Source: Rubrivivax sp.
GTDB taxonomy: Bacteria > Pseudomonadota > Gammaproteobacteria > Burkholderiales > Burkholderiaceae_C
DNA: 64,000 nucleotides
Assembly: GCA_027484825.1 (NCBI GenBank)
Contig: JAIXSE010000019.1
Span: 23,565 to 87,564 of the forward strand
Reading direction: 5' to 3'
In this document: piece after piece, positions 23,339 to 32,873 of the stretch
Numbering within the stretch: the first letter of the stretch is position 1
Layout of the letters: the number at the start of each line of letters is the position of its first letter
Position numbers and translations under genes: made by a program
Notes under the pieces: generated by a model
The model's input: only the letters and a program-made list of their open reading frames with translations
The model's database searches: none
What the model was told of the DNA's origin: nothing

Positions 23339-23483
23339 GATCCAAGAGGGTCTCCAAGAAACCAATGTCAACCGTGACCGGCCACCCCCCAGGATCGGGC
23401 AAGCCGGAATGTTGGACGTGAAGGACAAAATGCGGCGTGGCACCCGCCACCAGAATCCCGGACCAGCGACCGAATCGGTGATC

Positions 23484-23519
23484 GCGGCTGTAACAGCGGC
23501 TGTAACCGCGGCTGTAACC
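23484..23519. repeat. 12-bp tandem repeats
   Basis: GCGGCTGTAAC plus one variable base repeats at 23484, 23496 and 23508, with degenerate copies continuing to about 23550 (CTGGCTCTAACC, GTGGCTGTAA). Confidence 0.75.
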
Positions 23520-23638
23520 GCGGTCTTGACCTGGCTCTAACCGTGGCTGTAATGCCGCTCCCAACCCAAGCGGTCAGGAAGGGCCATCCGGCACCAGCAG
23601 TCAAACCAGGACCAACCACGGACTGACATCACCAGGAC

Positions 23639-23700
23639 AGCTGACACAGCTGACACAGTGGATACAGCCACAGTGGATACAGCGAAAACAGCGAAGACAG
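23639..23700. repeat. Short interspersed ACAG repeats
   Basis: ACAGCTGAC occurs twice in tandem and CAGTGGATACAGC occurs twice, followed by two ACAGCGAA words, making a low-complexity stretch in the Rieske-xseB gap. Confidence 0.6.
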
Positions 23701-23982
23701 GGCCGTAAACGGGAAGGGGGTGGGCATCGCGCCGCAAAGGGGAACCGGGGATTGTACCCGCGCGCACACCCCCCGTCCCCCGCCCGTTGTGACCTGGCCC
23801 CCAGGCGCGCTTCTTGCCCCTTCGCCGCCCACCTTCACTGGGCCACAATGGGGCGATGGTCGCCCATTCGTGGGTCGGCGGCCGGATCCTTTTCCGCCTG
23901 TGGCGTCCGCGCATATCCCCCAGAGGTCTGACCGTGGCCCCCCTGGGCGTGATGCTTACAATCAGTTTTTTCGCGTTTTGAA

Positions 23983-24267
23983 ATGAGCAAGCCTTCCGCA
24001 AGCGACCAGACCCGTGCCAGTTCGGCATCGCAGCCTGACGACGGCCAACCGGTCGGACCGGAACCCGCCAGTTATGAACTGGCGGTGGACGAGCTTGAGC
24101 GGCTCATCCAGTCCATGGAGGCCGGCCAATTGCCGCTGGATCAACTGCTGGCCAGTTACCAGCGGGGGGCGGAACTGCTGAAGTTCTGCCGGTCGCGTCT
24201 GCAGGTCGTTGAACAACAAGTACAAGCGCTGGAAGGTGGCGAGATGCGGCCTTGGGGAGAAGCATAA
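23983..24267 (+). CDS. xseB: Exodeoxyribonuclease VII small subunit
   Basis: 94 aa. The family core is visible: [20 protein letters not shown] followed by [25 protein letters not shown] and a coiled-coil-like tail. XseB subunits bind the XseA catalytic subunit to degrade ssDNA; xseA is not in this window. It is the first gene of xseB-ispA-dxs, the order seen in many proteobacteria; the stop is followed at once by the ispA GTG. The N-terminal 28 residues are polar and longer than the usual family member. Confidence 0.93.
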   Translation: MSKPSASDQTRASSASQPDDGQPVGPEPASYELAVDELERLIQSMEAGQLPLDQLLASYQRGAELLKFCRSRLQVVEQQVQALEGGEMRPWGEA

Positions 24268-25155
24268 GTGGATGCAGGTGTGTTCGATCATTGGGTGAAG
24301 CGAGCCTTGCTCGATGTGGAAACAGCCCTGGAGACCTGGGTGCCTGAGAGCGCTCCGGCCGGGCTGGGCGAAGCCATGCGGTATGCGGTGCTGGGCGCCG
24401 GCAAGCGGCTGCGCCCGCTGCTGGTGCTGGCCGCTGCCGAAGCGGTGAGCGGCGAGCGCGAGGCCGCCATGCGCGCGGCCTGTGCGGTGGAATTGATCCA
24501 TGCCTACTCGCTGGCCCATGACGACATGCCCTGCATGGACAATGACGTGCTGCGCCGGGGCAAGCCCACGCTGCATGTCAAATTCGGCGAAGCCCAGGCC
24601 ATGCTGGCCGGTGACGCCATGCAGGCGCTGGCCTTTGATGTGCTGACGCCCGACACCGGCGTGGCCCCGGCCCTGCAGGCGCGTCTGTGCCGCCTGCTGG
24701 CCCGCGCCAGCGGCTATGACGGCATGGCCGGCGGTCAGGCGATTGACCTGGCCAGCGTCGGCAAGCCGCTGAACGAAACCCAGCTGCGCGACATGCACCG
24801 CCGCAAGACCGGCGTGCTGCTGCAAGCCAGCGTGCTGATGGGCGCCGCCTGTGGCGACATCAGCGAGCAGGCCTGGTCGTCGCTCAGCGATTACGGCGCT
24901 GCCATCGGCCTGGCCTTCCAGGTCGTGGACGACATCCTTGACGTCACCCAGGACTCGGAAGTGCTGGGCAAGACGGCCGGCAAGGATCAGGATTCCAACA
25001 AACCCACCTATGTGAGCGTGCTCGGCCTGGAGGCCGCCCGCGCTTACGCGCTCCAGCTGCGCGACCAGGCCCACAAGGCCTTGGCCGCAAGCGGACTGGC
25101 CGACACCGCCTGGCTCAGCCTGCTGGCTGACAAGGTCGTTGAGCGAGACAACTGA
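24268..25155 (+). CDS. ispA: Farnesyl (short-chain) diphosphate synthase
   Basis: 295 aa with a GTG start directly after the xseB stop (TAA-GTG). The two aspartate-rich motifs of trans-prenyltransferases are present: DDMPCMDND (first, DDxxxxD) and DDILD (second), with GKRLRPLLVLAAAEAV and GGQAIDLASVG. The enzyme condenses IPP with DMAPP/GPP to farnesyl diphosphate for quinones, undecaprenyl phosphate and hopanoids. Operon with dxs, which makes the pathway's first dedicated intermediate. Confidence 0.95.
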   Translation: MDAGVFDHWVKRALLDVETALETWVPESAPAGLGEAMRYAVLGAGKRLRPLLVLAAAEAVSGEREAAMRAACAVELIHAYSLAHDDMPCMDNDVLRRGKPTLHVKFGEAQAMLAGDAMQALAFDVLTPDTGVAPALQARLCRLLARASGYDGMAGGQAIDLASVGKPLNETQLRDMHRRKTGVLLQASVLMGAACGDISEQAWSSLSDYGAAIGLAFQVVDDILDVTQDSEVLGKTAGKDQDSNKPTYVSVLGLEAARAYALQLRDQAHKALAASGLADTAWLSLLADKVVERDN

Positions 25156-25167
25156 AAAGGTCCGGTC

Positions 25168-27105
25168 ATGAGTGACACCCCAGTGAACCCGCTGCCGCTG
25201 TTGAGCGGCATCGACAGCCCGGCGGATGTGCGCCGCCTCTCCCGCAGCCAGTTGCCGCAGCTGGCCGACGAGGTGCGCAGCCATGTGCTGGACAGCGTCT
25301 CCAAGACGGGCGGCCATCTGTCGTCCAACCTGGGCACGGTCGAGCTGACGATTGCGCTGCACTATGTCTATGACACGCCGCGGGACCGTCTCGTGTGGGA
25401 CGTGGGTCACCAGACCTATCCCCACAAGATCCTGACCGGTCGGCGCGATGCGATGAGCACGCTGCGTCAGCAGGGCGGCATCTCCGGCTTCCCGCGCCGC
25501 GACGAGAGTGAATACGACACCTTCGGCACTGCGCACTCCAGCACCTCCATCTCCGCCGCCCACGGCATGGCGATGGCAGCGCGTATCAAGGGCGAGAGCC
25601 GGCGCGCCGTGGCCATCATCGGCGACGGTGCGATGACCGCCGGCATGGCCTTCGAGGCGCTGAACAACGCAGGGGTGGCCCATGGCGGGCTGCTGGGCGA
25701 TGTGCTGGTGATCCTGAACGACAACGACATGTCGATCAGCCCACCGGTCGGCGCACTGAACAAGTATTTCACCCGCCTGATGAGCGGCAAGTTTTACGCG
25801 GCCGCGCGGGAAGGGGCCAAGTCGGTCCTCAAGCACACGCCGCTGTATGAATTTGCGCGGCGCTTTGAAGAGCACACCAAGGGCATGTTCGTGCCCGGCA
25901 CGATCTTCGAGGAATTCGGCTTCAACTATGTCGGCCCGATCGACGGGCATGACCTGGATTCCCTGATCCCCACGCTGGAAAACCTGCGGGACAAAAAAGG
26001 CCCGCAGTTCCTGCATGTGGTCACCCGCAAGGGCCAGGGCTACAAGCTGGCCGAAGCCGACCCGGTGAAGTACCACGGCCCGACGCCCTTCAACCCGGCC
26101 GAAGGCATCAAGCCGGCGACGACGCCGCCCAAGAAGACCTTCACCCAGGTCTTTGGCGACTGGTTGTGCGACATGGCCGAAGCCGATCCGAAGCTGGTGG
26201 CCATCACGCCGGCCATGCGCGAAGGCTCGGGCATGGTGGAGTTCCACAAGCGCTTCCCGACCCGCTACTACGACGTGGGCATTGCCGAGCAGCATGCGGT
26301 GACCTTCGCCGGCGGCCTGGCCTGCGAAGGGCTCAAGCCGGTGGTGGCCATCTATTCCACCTTCCTGCAGCGCGGCTACGACCAGTTGATCCACGACGTA
26401 GCCCTGCAGAATCTGCCGGTGCTGTTTGCGCTGGACCGCGCCGGTCTGGTGGGCGCGGACGGGGCCACCCACGCTGGCAACTACGACATCGCCTTCACCC
26501 GCTGCATTCCCAACATGAGCGTGCTGACGCCGTCGGACGAGAATGAATGCCGCCGCGCGCTCTACACCGGCCATCTGCACAACGGGCCGGTGACGGTGCG
26601 TTATCCGCGGGGCGCCGGGGTGGGCGAGCCGATCGTCAAGGAGATGGTGGCGCTGCCCTGGGGCAAGGGTGAGATGCGCCGTCACTCGGCACAAGCGCAG
26701 ACCCATGGCCGCGGGGCGCCGCGCGTGGCGATCCTGGCCTTCGGCACGCTGCTGCACCCGGCGCTGAAGGCGGCGGAGGCGCTGGACGCCAGCGTGGCCA
26801 ACATGCGTTTTGCCAAGCCGCTGGACACCGAACTGGTGGCCGAACTGGCACGCACCCACGACGCGCTGGTGACGATCGAGGACGGCTGCATCATGGGCGG
26901 CGCTGGCAGCGCGGTCATGGAGAGCCTGCAGGCGCAGGGCTTCAGCCTGCCGGTGCTGCAACTGGGCCTGCCGGACCTCTACGTCGAGCATGGCGAGCCA
27001 GGCAAGCTGATGTCGCAGCTGGGCCTGGATGCCGCCGGCATCGAACGCTCGGTCCGTCAGCGTTTCCTGAACGTGGCGGAAGTGCGCGCAGTCGCGAACA
27101 AGTAA
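25168..27105 (+). CDS. dxs: 1-deoxy-D-xylulose-5-phosphate synthase
   Basis: 645 aa, full family length. Thiamine-diphosphate-binding motif [18 protein letters not shown], the [16 protein letters not shown] segment, [20 protein letters not shown] (catalytic Glu and His region) and [10 protein letters not shown] in the transketolase-like C-terminal part are all intact. It condenses pyruvate and glyceraldehyde-3-phosphate to DXP, the entry step of the MEP pathway. AAGG lies 9 nt before the ATG. Last gene of xseB-ispA-dxs. Confidence 0.97.
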   Translation: MSDTPVNPLPLLSGIDSPADVRRLSRSQLPQLADEVRSHVLDSVSKTGGHLSSNLGTVELTIALHYVYDTPRDRLVWDVGHQTYPHKILTGRRDAMSTLRQQGGISGFPRRDESEYDTFGTAHSSTSISAAHGMAMAARIKGESRRAVAIIGDGAMTAGMAFEALNNAGVAHGGLLGDVLVILNDNDMSISPPVGALNKYFTRLMSGKFYAAAREGAKSVLKHTPLYEFARRFEEHTKGMFVPGTIFEEFGFNYVGPIDGHDLDSLIPTLENLRDKKGPQFLHVVTRKGQGYKLAEADPVKYHGPTPFNPAEGIKPATTPPKKTFTQVFGDWLCDMAEADPKLVAITPAMREGSGMVEFHKRFPTRYYDVGIAEQHAVTFAGGLACEGLKPVVAIYSTFLQRGYDQLIHDVALQNLPVLFALDRAGLVGADGATHAGNYDIAFTRCIPNMSVLTPSDENECRRALYTGHLHNGPVTVRYPRGAGVGEPIVKEMVALPWGKGEMRRHSAQAQTHGRGAPRVAILAFGTLLHPALKAAEALDASVANMRFAKPLDTELVAELARTHDALVTIEDGCIMGGAGSAVMESLQAQGFSLPVLQLGLPDLYVEHGEPGKLMSQLGLDAAGIERSVRQRFLNVAEVRAVANK

Positions 27106-27440
27106 GCGCGACGGTCGGCCGAAACCGGTCCTCCTGCCGAGAAGGGCTATGACGCGCTGTGGACACGGCGTAGCTTCTCCTTCAAGTGATCGATGACCCG
27201 CTGCGCTGGGATTGCGTCGCCGCGAGCTTCCGAGCTGCGGATGCGCGAGATTGCGCGTTGAGCCCATGTGGGCTCGTCATGCGCAGTCTTCGATTCAGTC
27301 GCTGCTGCTTGGATGAGGGTTTCGTTGGTGGCTGGCAAGAAGGTCTCCGGTCTCTCGGGGTATCCGGTATGTCGGAGCGGAGAGGGCAGCGGTTCGAAAG
27401 AACTGTCAGCGCCCGACGCGCGCCAACGAGGCCCAACGAA
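27106..27440. other. Gap between dxs and lysR with one possible small gene
   Basis: 335 bp separating the convergent dxs and lysR genes. It has a lower GC content than its neighbours and contains only the 63-codon minus-strand frame listed separately. No clear dxs terminator hairpin with a T-tract was seen. Confidence 0.5.
27147..27338 (-). CDS. Possible orphan antitoxin-like small protein (63 aa)
   Basis: 63 codons from a TTG start at 27338 with GGAG 6 nt upstream (CCGGAGACCTTC-TTG). The C-terminal part, RSSEARGDAIPAQRVIDHLKEK, resembles the tail of ParD/RelB-type antitoxins, where a helix precedes an IPA-x-x-V segment. No toxin-like gene adjoins it, so it would be an orphan or a remnant. 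The rare start codon and short length keep confidence low; it could also be chance coding in a non-coding gap. Confidence 0.35.
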   Translation of the reverse strand: MPATNETLIQAAATESKTAHDEPTWAQRAISRIRSSEARGDAIPAQRVIDHLKEKLRRVHSAS

Positions 27441-28568
27441 TCAGCGCTGACCTTCCACTGGCGCGCCCGATTGGGATGATTGCGCCACCTCTCCCAACAC
27501 CTCCTTCACCGCCGCGATGAAGTCGTCCGCCAGGGCCTGCGTGGGGCGATGCTGCGGACGCAAGACCTGGATGCGGAAGGGGACCGGCACGGAGAAGCGG
27601 CGCACCACCAGGCCCGCGCGTCCGGTGAGCGCGGCCCCTGGGGACGGACGACCCGCAGCGCTGGGGCCGGTCGCCGCCCCGGCCTGCGTGGCACACGCCC
27701 AGGCGGTCAGCGGATTCACCAGCGCAATGCCCAGGCCCTGCTGGACCAGGGCGCAGACCGCCATGGCGCTGTGGGTCTCGATCTGCATGCGGCGCTGGAC
27801 CCCCGCTTCACCGAAGATGGCATCGAACTGACGGCGGTACGGGTCGTCGGCGGCCAGACTCACGAACGCCTGCCCCTCGAAGTCAAGCGGCTCCAGCACT
27901 GCTTTGGAGGCCAGTGGATGCGCCGCAGGCAGCACACACACCTCGTCCAGTTCGGCCAGCGTCTCGACCTGCGTGCCCGGAACGTCGGCGCCCGTGTTGC
28001 GCGTGGACCGGCCGCTGGCGCGCCCGGGGGGCTGACCGCCGGACTGGCCGCCTGAATCACCGCCTGAATGACCGTCTGAATGACTGCCGGAAGGCCCGGC
28101 CATCTGGCTATGTCCTGGTCCTTCACTCAGCCCCAGGTCAAACCGCTGGGCGCTCATCCATTCTTCCAGCAGCGGGGACTCCTGCGGGGTGAGCGACAAG
28201 GACGCATGCGGATGCCGCGCCAGCCAGCGGGCGCTGGCGGCCGGCAGCAGGGCCTGGGCCAGCGCGGGCAGCGTCAGCACCTCCAGCCGCTCCGTCTCCG
28301 CCCGGCCAAGCGCCTGCGCGCGCGCCACCACCTGGTCCAGCCCCTGGTAGACCCGTTGCACTTCCTCGAACAGGGCCAGCGCTCGTGCCGTGGGCCGCAC
28401 CCGTCCTGGGCCGCGCTCAAACAAGGCATAGCCCAGCAGGCTTTCCATCCGGGCCAGTTCCCGGCTGATGGTGGGCTGCGAGGTGAACAGCAGCGCCGCA
28501 GCCCCCGTCACGCTGCCAGCCGTCATGACGGCACGAAAGACTTCAATGTGGCGATGGGTGAGCGACAT
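27441..28568 (-). CDS. lysR: LysR-type regulator, probable activator of lysA
   Basis: 375 aa, longer than the usual ~300. The N-terminal winged helix-turn-helix (HIEVFRAVMTAGSVTGAAALL...SQPTISRELARMESLLG) is standard. The effector domain is interrupted at about residues 155-190 by a Gly/Ser/His-rich low-complexity insert (GPSGSHSDGHSGGDSGGQSG) and has a second Ala/Gly-rich stretch near 295-315. It is transcribed divergently from lysA, 201 bp apart, the arrangement of the E. coli LysR-lysA pair in which LysR activates lysA and is sensitive to lysine and diaminopimelate. Role inferred from context. Confidence 0.88.
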   Translation of the reverse strand: MSLTHRHIEVFRAVMTAGSVTGAAALLFTSQPTISRELARMESLLGYALFERGPGRVRPTARALALFEEVQRVYQGLDQVVARAQALGRAETERLEVLTLPALAQALLPAASARWLARHPHASLSLTPQESPLLEEWMSAQRFDLGLSEGPGHSQMAGPSGSHSDGHSGGDSGGQSGGQPPGRASGRSTRNTGADVPGTQVETLAELDEVCVLPAAHPLASKAVLEPLDFEGQAFVSLAADDPYRRQFDAIFGEAGVQRRMQIETHSAMAVCALVQQGLGIALVNPLTAWACATQAGAATGPSAAGRPSPGAALTGRAGLVVRRFSVPVPFRIQVLRPQHRPTQALADDFIAAVKEVLGEVAQSSQSGAPVEGQR

Positions 28569-28671
28569 AGGGGATCAAAGAAGGGGAGGTCGAAGGACGG
28601 CAAAGAAGCGCAAGGGAGCGCAAGGATTGCAAATCCAGCAGCGAGGATGCGTCAGCTCAGCTCAGATCAAG

Positions 28672-28734
28672 CATATCAAAAATGAATGAGATCGCGATAT
28701 GAAAGCATTTGAATGAATGGCGCACCTGCGCCAT
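28672..28734. promoter_or_regulatory. Inverted repeats in the lysR-lysA intergenic region
   Basis: CATATC (28672-28677) and GATATG (28696-28701) form an inverted repeat with an 18-nt spacer in the AT-rich part of the gap. ATGGCGCA-CC-TGCGCCAT (28717-28734) is a perfect 8-bp palindrome 36 nt before the lysA start. Either could be part of a LysR operator; the second could also fold in the lysA leader. Confidence 0.4.
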
Positions 28735-28769
28735 GCTAGTCACCATCCCAATCGCGCACTGCCCCCGCC

Positions 28770-30032
28770 ATGCCCCAAGCCCTCACTCCCGAACGCGCCC
28801 AGTTCTTCCAGCAGCTGACCCAGCGCTTCGGCACCCCGCTGTGGGTCTACGACGCCGCGGTCATCCGCGACCGTGCAGCCGCGCTGAAACAGTTCGACGT
28901 GGTGCGCTTTGCCCAGAAGGCCTGCTCCAACACCCACGTCCTGGGTCTGATGCGCAGCCTGGGCGTGAAGGTGGACGCCGTCTCCCGCGGCGAAGTGATG
29001 CGGGCCCTGGCCGCCGGTTACAGCGTGAGCAAGGGCGCCGAGGCGGTCCACTCGGACATCGTCTTCACCGCCGACCTGCTGGACCGCGAGACCCTGCGCA
29101 CGGTTGCCGAGCATCAGGTACCGGTCAACGCGGGCTCCATCGACATGCTGGGCCAACTGGGCGCCGTCTCGCCCGGCCATCCGGTCTGGCTGCGCCTGAA
29201 CCCCGGCTTCGGTCACGGCCACAGCAACAAGACCAACACCGGCGGCGAGCACAGCAAGCACGGCATCTGGCATGAGCAGTTGCCGCAGGCCCTGGCCGCC
29301 ATCCGCACCCATGGGCTGCGGCTGATCGGCCTGCACATGCACATCGGCTCCGGGGTGGACTACGGGCACCTGGCCCAGGTCTGCGGGGCGATGGTGGACC
29401 TGGTGCGTCAGGTGCGGGCGGCCGGCATGGACCTGAGCGCCCTCTCCGCAGGCGGTGGCCTGTCGATTCCCTACAAGACCGGCGAGGACCGCATTGACCC
29501 GGCCCACTACTTCAGCCTTTGGGACACCGCCCGGGCGCAGGCGCAGGAGGTGATCGGTCACCCGCTGTCGCTGGAGCTGGAGCCGGGGCGCTACCTGGTG
29601 GCGGAATCCGGGGTGCTGCTGGCGGAAGTGCGTGCCGTCAAGCAGCAGGGCTCGCAGCACTTCCTGCTGGTCGATGCTGGCTTCAATGAGCTGATGCGGC
29701 CCGCCATGTACGGCAGTTTCCATGCGATGGACCTGATCCCCGCCGATGGCGCGCAGCGCCCCATGCGCCCCACCGTGGTGGCCGGGCCTTTGTGCGAGAG
29801 CGGCGACGTGTTCACCCAGGGCGATGGCGGCGTGGTGCTGACCCGCGAGCTGCCGCAAGCCCAGGTGGGCGACCTGCTGGTGATCCACGACACCGGCGCC
29901 TACGGGGCCTCCATGTCCAGCAACTACAACAGCCGCCCGCTGATCGCGGAAGTGATGGTGGAGGGCCGGGAGGCCCATCTGATCCGCCGCCGCCAGACGG
30001 TGGAAGAGCTGCTGGCGCTGGAAGTGGTTTGA
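28770..30032 (+). CDS. lysA: Diaminopimelate decarboxylase
   Basis: 420 aa. PLP-dependent fold-type III enzyme that converts meso-diaminopimelate to L-lysine. Motifs: FDVVRFAQKACSN with the PLP Lys50, HMHIGSGVDYGHL, LSAGGGLSIPYKTGE, LELEPGRYLVAESG, GPLCESGDVF and DTGAYGASMSSNYNSRP. The whole sequence is very close to the E. coli-type LysA and unlike the shorter betaproteobacterial LysA usually found near cyaY. No ribosome binding site is obvious before the ATG. Divergent from lysR. Confidence 0.95.
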   Translation: MPQALTPERAQFFQQLTQRFGTPLWVYDAAVIRDRAAALKQFDVVRFAQKACSNTHVLGLMRSLGVKVDAVSRGEVMRALAAGYSVSKGAEAVHSDIVFTADLLDRETLRTVAEHQVPVNAGSIDMLGQLGAVSPGHPVWLRLNPGFGHGHSNKTNTGGEHSKHGIWHEQLPQALAAIRTHGLRLIGLHMHIGSGVDYGHLAQVCGAMVDLVRQVRAAGMDLSALSAGGGLSIPYKTGEDRIDPAHYFSLWDTARAQAQEVIGHPLSLELEPGRYLVAESGVLLAEVRAVKQQGSQHFLLVDAGFNELMRPAMYGSFHAMDLIPADGAQRPMRPTVVAGPLCESGDVFTQGDGGVVLTRELPQAQVGDLLVIHDTGAYGASMSSNYNSRPLIAEVMVEGREAHLIRRRQTVEELLALEVV

Positions 30033-30095
30033 GGCCACTCGCCTCAACGATCCCCAGGGCTTGCGGTGCCGTGGGGCTGTGAAGCCATAAGACCC

Positions 30096-30116
30096 AGGGG
30101 CCCCATTCGGGCCCCT
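30096..30116 (+). terminator. Hairpin downstream of lysA
   Basis: AGGGGCCC-CATTC-GGGCCCCT, an 8-bp perfect GC-rich stem 63 nt after the lysA stop, without a T-tract. It probably limits readthrough into ahpC but is not a canonical intrinsic terminator. Confidence 0.5.
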
Positions 30117-30196
30117 TGGCGCTCCGGGCCTTGAACTTTGGGTCAGCGTGACCTATGAATCATGACTATGGGATGACGTTAACCAATGGTCATCTT

Positions 30197-30260
30197 CAAT
30201 AGCCTGCGGCAATAGGCCTCATTGGGGAATTCAACTCCGCCAATAGGGCTGGGCCCCTAT
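30197..30260 (+). promoter_or_regulatory. CAATAG repeats and palindrome upstream of ahpC
   Basis: CAATAG occurs at 30197, 30210 and 30241. The last overlaps an inverted repeat ATAGGG-CTGGGC-CCCTAT (30243-30260), 39 nt before the ahpC start. The ATAG/CTAT half-sites recall OxyR binding sites, whose consensus is built from four such half-sites, but the spacing here is not canonical. Confidence 0.4.
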
Positions 30261-30298
30261 GATCTCTCCATCCCATCAACCCAACAGCGAGACGAGAG

Positions 30299-30862
30299 AT
30301 GTCCCTGATCAATACCCAAGTGCAACCCTTCAAGGCACAAGCCTTCCACAACGGCAAGTTCATTGAAGTGACGGAAGAGTCGCTCAAGGGCAAGTGGTCT
30401 GTGCTGATCTTCATGCCGGCCGCCTTCACCTTCAACTGCCCGACCGAAGTCGAAGACGCTGCCGACAACTACGCCGAGTTCCAGAAGCTGGGCGCCGAGG
30501 TCTACATCGTCACCACCGACACCCACTTCTCGCACAAGGTGTGGCACGAAACCTCGCCGGCCGTCGGCAAGGCCAAGTTCCCCCTGATCGGCGACCCGAC
30601 CCACGCCCTGACCAACGCCTTCGGCGTGCACATCCCTGAAGAAGGTCTGGCCCTGCGCGGCACGTTCGTGATCAATCCGGAAGGCGTGATCAAGACCGCT
30701 GAAGTGCACGACAACGCCATCGCCCGTGACGTCAAGGAAACCCTGCGCAAGGTCAAGGCTGCCAAGTACGTGGCCGAGCACCCGGGCCAGGTCTGCCCCG
30801 CCAAGTGGAACGACGGCGAGAAGACCCTGACCCCGTCGCTGGACCTGGTCGGCAAGATCTAA
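30299..30862 (+). CDS. ahpC: Alkyl hydroperoxide reductase, peroxiredoxin subunit
   Basis: 187 aa typical 2-Cys peroxiredoxin. Peroxidatic Cys47 in FTFNCPTEVED and resolving Cys166 in VCPAKW are both present, with the family's DTHFSHKVWHET and GTFVINPEGVI segments. AhpC reduces H2O2, organic peroxides and peroxynitrite, and is re-reduced by AhpF, encoded 197 bp downstream. CGAGACGAGAG precedes the ATG. Probable peroxide regulation from the upstream repeats is an inference. Confidence 0.96.
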   Translation: MSLINTQVQPFKAQAFHNGKFIEVTEESLKGKWSVLIFMPAAFTFNCPTEVEDAADNYAEFQKLGAEVYIVTTDTHFSHKVWHETSPAVGKAKFPLIGDPTHALTNAFGVHIPEEGLALRGTFVINPEGVIKTAEVHDNAIARDVKETLRKVKAAKYVAEHPGQVCPAKWNDGEKTLTPSLDLVGKI

Positions 30863-31059
30863 GGTCTGCCCCCACCCCCGGATTCGGTTGAGGATGCTCC
30901 TCACCCAATCTTTGCCAATGCAACACTCGCGGGCCCTTGCGGCCTGCGGGTGGGTTGCTGGCCGCCCTGTGATCAGTCATTCGGATCGCGATGATCCAGG
31001 GAGGCCGGCTCTCAAAGTCGCTTAGCGCTTGAACACCACAAGCAAGAAAGGAAGTAACG

Positions 31060-32613
31060 ATGTTGGACGACAACCTGAAGGCGCAGCTCAAGGCCTACCT
31101 GGAGCGGGTGACGCTGCCGTTCGAGATCGAGGCCTCGCTGAACGACTCTGAGAGCTCGGCGCAGCTCATGCAGCTGCTGCAGGACATCGATGCGATGTCC
31201 GACAAGATCACCCTGAAGCTGGACGGCAACGATGCCCGTCGCCCGTCTTTCAGCCTCAAGCGCACGGGCACCGACCAGAGCCTGCGCTTTGCCGGCATCC
31301 CGCTGGGCCATGAGTTCACCTCGCTGGTGCTGGCCCTGCTGTGGACCGGTGGCCATCCCCCGAAGGTCGAGCAGTCCACCATCGACCAGGTCAAGGGCCT
31401 GGACGGCGACTACGCCTTCGAGGTGTACATGTCCCTGTCCTGCCACAACTGCCCGGACGTGGTGCAGGCGCTGTCGCTGAGGGCGGTGCTGAACCCCCGC
31501 GTCAAGACGGTGATCATCGACGGCGGCCTGTTCCAGGACGAGGTCAATGCCCGCGAAATCATGGCGGTGCCGGCGGTCTATCTGAACGGCTCGCACTTCG
31601 GCTCCGGCCGGATGACGGTGGAAGAGATCGTCGCCAAGCTGGACACCAATGCAGGCGCCAAGGACGCAGCCAAGCTGTCCACCAAGGAACCGTATGACGT
31701 GCTGGTGGTGGGCGGTGGCCCGGCCGGTGCCGCAGCGGCGGTGTATGCCGCCCGCAAGGGCATCCGCACCGGAGTCGCGGCCGAGCGTTTCGGCGGTCAG
31801 GTGAACGACACCCTGGCCATCGAGAACTACATCTCGGTGCTGTCCACGGACGGCCCCAAGTTCGCGATGGCGCTGGAGTCCCACGTGAAGGACTACGGGG
31901 TGGACGTGATGAACCTGCAGCGCGCGGACAAGCTGATCCCGGCCGCAACGCCGGGCGGTCTGATCGAAGTGCAGCTGGCCAACGGTGCGACGCTCAAGAG
32001 CAAGACCATCATCCTCTCGACCGGCGCCCGCTGGCGCAATGTGAATGTGCCCGGTGAAGAGGAGTACAAGAACAAGGGCGTGGCCTATTGCCCGCACTGT
32101 GACGGTCCGCTGTTCAAGGGCAAGCGTGTGGCGGTGATCGGCGGCGGCAATTCCGGCGTGGAAGCGGCCATCGACCTGGCCGGCTTGGTGGCGCATGTCA
32201 CGCTGCTGGAATTCGGCGACCAACTGCGTGCCGATGCGGTGCTGGTGAAGAAGCTGGAGAGCCTGGCGAACGTCACCATCATCAAGCAGGCGCAGACCAC
32301 CGAGTTCACCGGCGCGGGTGGCAAGCTCAACGGCCTGAACTACACCGACCGCGCCACCGGTGAAGCCCGCCGCGTGGAACTGGAAGGCGTGTTCGTGCAG
32401 ATTGGCCTGGTGCCCAACACCGAATGGCTGCGCGGCGTGGTGGAGCTGTCCAAGCACGGCGAGATCATCGTGGATGCCAAGGGCCAGACCTCGGTGCCGG
32501 GCGTCTTCGCCGCCGGCGATGCCACCACCGTGCCTTACAAGCAGATCATCATCGCCGCCGGGGATGGTGCGAAGGCGGCCCTGTCGGCCTTCGATCACCT
32601 GATCCGCAACTGA
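31060..32613 (+). CDS. ahpF: Alkyl hydroperoxide reductase subunit F
   Basis: 517 aa, full length. The N-terminal tandem thioredoxin-fold domain has the redox pair in [11 protein letters not shown]; the C-terminal part is a thioredoxin-reductase-like FAD/NAD(P) domain with [19 protein letters not shown], the active-site [27 protein letters not shown] and [16 protein letters not shown]. AhpF passes electrons from NADH to AhpC. AAGGAA lies 9 nt before the ATG. The ahpC-ahpF pair is the standard arrangement; a terminator follows. Confidence 0.96.
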   Translation: MLDDNLKAQLKAYLERVTLPFEIEASLNDSESSAQLMQLLQDIDAMSDKITLKLDGNDARRPSFSLKRTGTDQSLRFAGIPLGHEFTSLVLALLWTGGHPPKVEQSTIDQVKGLDGDYAFEVYMSLSCHNCPDVVQALSLRAVLNPRVKTVIIDGGLFQDEVNAREIMAVPAVYLNGSHFGSGRMTVEEIVAKLDTNAGAKDAAKLSTKEPYDVLVVGGGPAGAAAAVYAARKGIRTGVAAERFGGQVNDTLAIENYISVLSTDGPKFAMALESHVKDYGVDVMNLQRADKLIPAATPGGLIEVQLANGATLKSKTIILSTGARWRNVNVPGEEEYKNKGVAYCPHCDGPLFKGKRVAVIGGGNSGVEAAIDLAGLVAHVTLLEFGDQLRADAVLVKKLESLANVTIIKQAQTTEFTGAGGKLNGLNYTDRATGEARRVELEGVFVQIGLVPNTEWLRGVVELSKHGEIIVDAKGQTSVPGVFAAGDATTVPYKQIIIAAGDGAKAALSAFDHLIRN

Positions 32614-32674
32614 CGCGCCGTGGATGCGCGGCTGATGCCGCTCTGATCCGCTGTTGTCCTTTGGGATGACCTTG

Positions 32675-32706
32675 GCGCCGCCGCCTTCGGGCCGCGGCGC
32701 TTTTTT
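32675..32706 (+). terminator. Intrinsic terminator after ahpF
   Basis: GCGCCGC (32675-32681) pairs with GCGGCGC (32694-32700) and is followed by six T (32701-32706), 62 nt after the ahpF stop. Confidence 0.85.
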
Positions 32707-32873
32707 GCGTCAGCCGGGCGCAACGGCGTCCCCGCGTCCGGACGCCGATCCCTCAGCGGGCTGCGGATATTGCGCTTCCAAAACACCGCGACCCTTGCCC
32801 CGGCCCTTTCCAAATCCGCCGTGCTGGCCATGATCGTCCGATGCCGATGGTGGCGAAATGGCGGGAGTCGGGA

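Larger units (their letters stand above)
23339..23982. other. Divergent gap between the Rieske gene and xseB
   Basis: 644 bp without a convincing gene. It carries 12-bp tandem repeats (23484-23519), a run of short ACAG/GGATACAG words (23639-23700) and, near its right end, a TACAAT at 23957-23962 that may be the -10 element for xseB. Frames read here are repeat-driven or antisense and were not accepted. Confidence 0.55.

Noticed and set aside
23484..23700. CRISPR array
   Set aside because: Repeat units are 12 bp or shorter and adjacent, without spacers; no cas genes anywhere in the window.
23962..27267. Long minus-strand open frame (about 1100 codons) opposite xseB-ispA-dxs
   Set aside because: Antisense shadow of three well-conserved genes; composition is rich in His, Gln and Arg with no family match, as expected for the reverse strand of GC-rich coding DNA.
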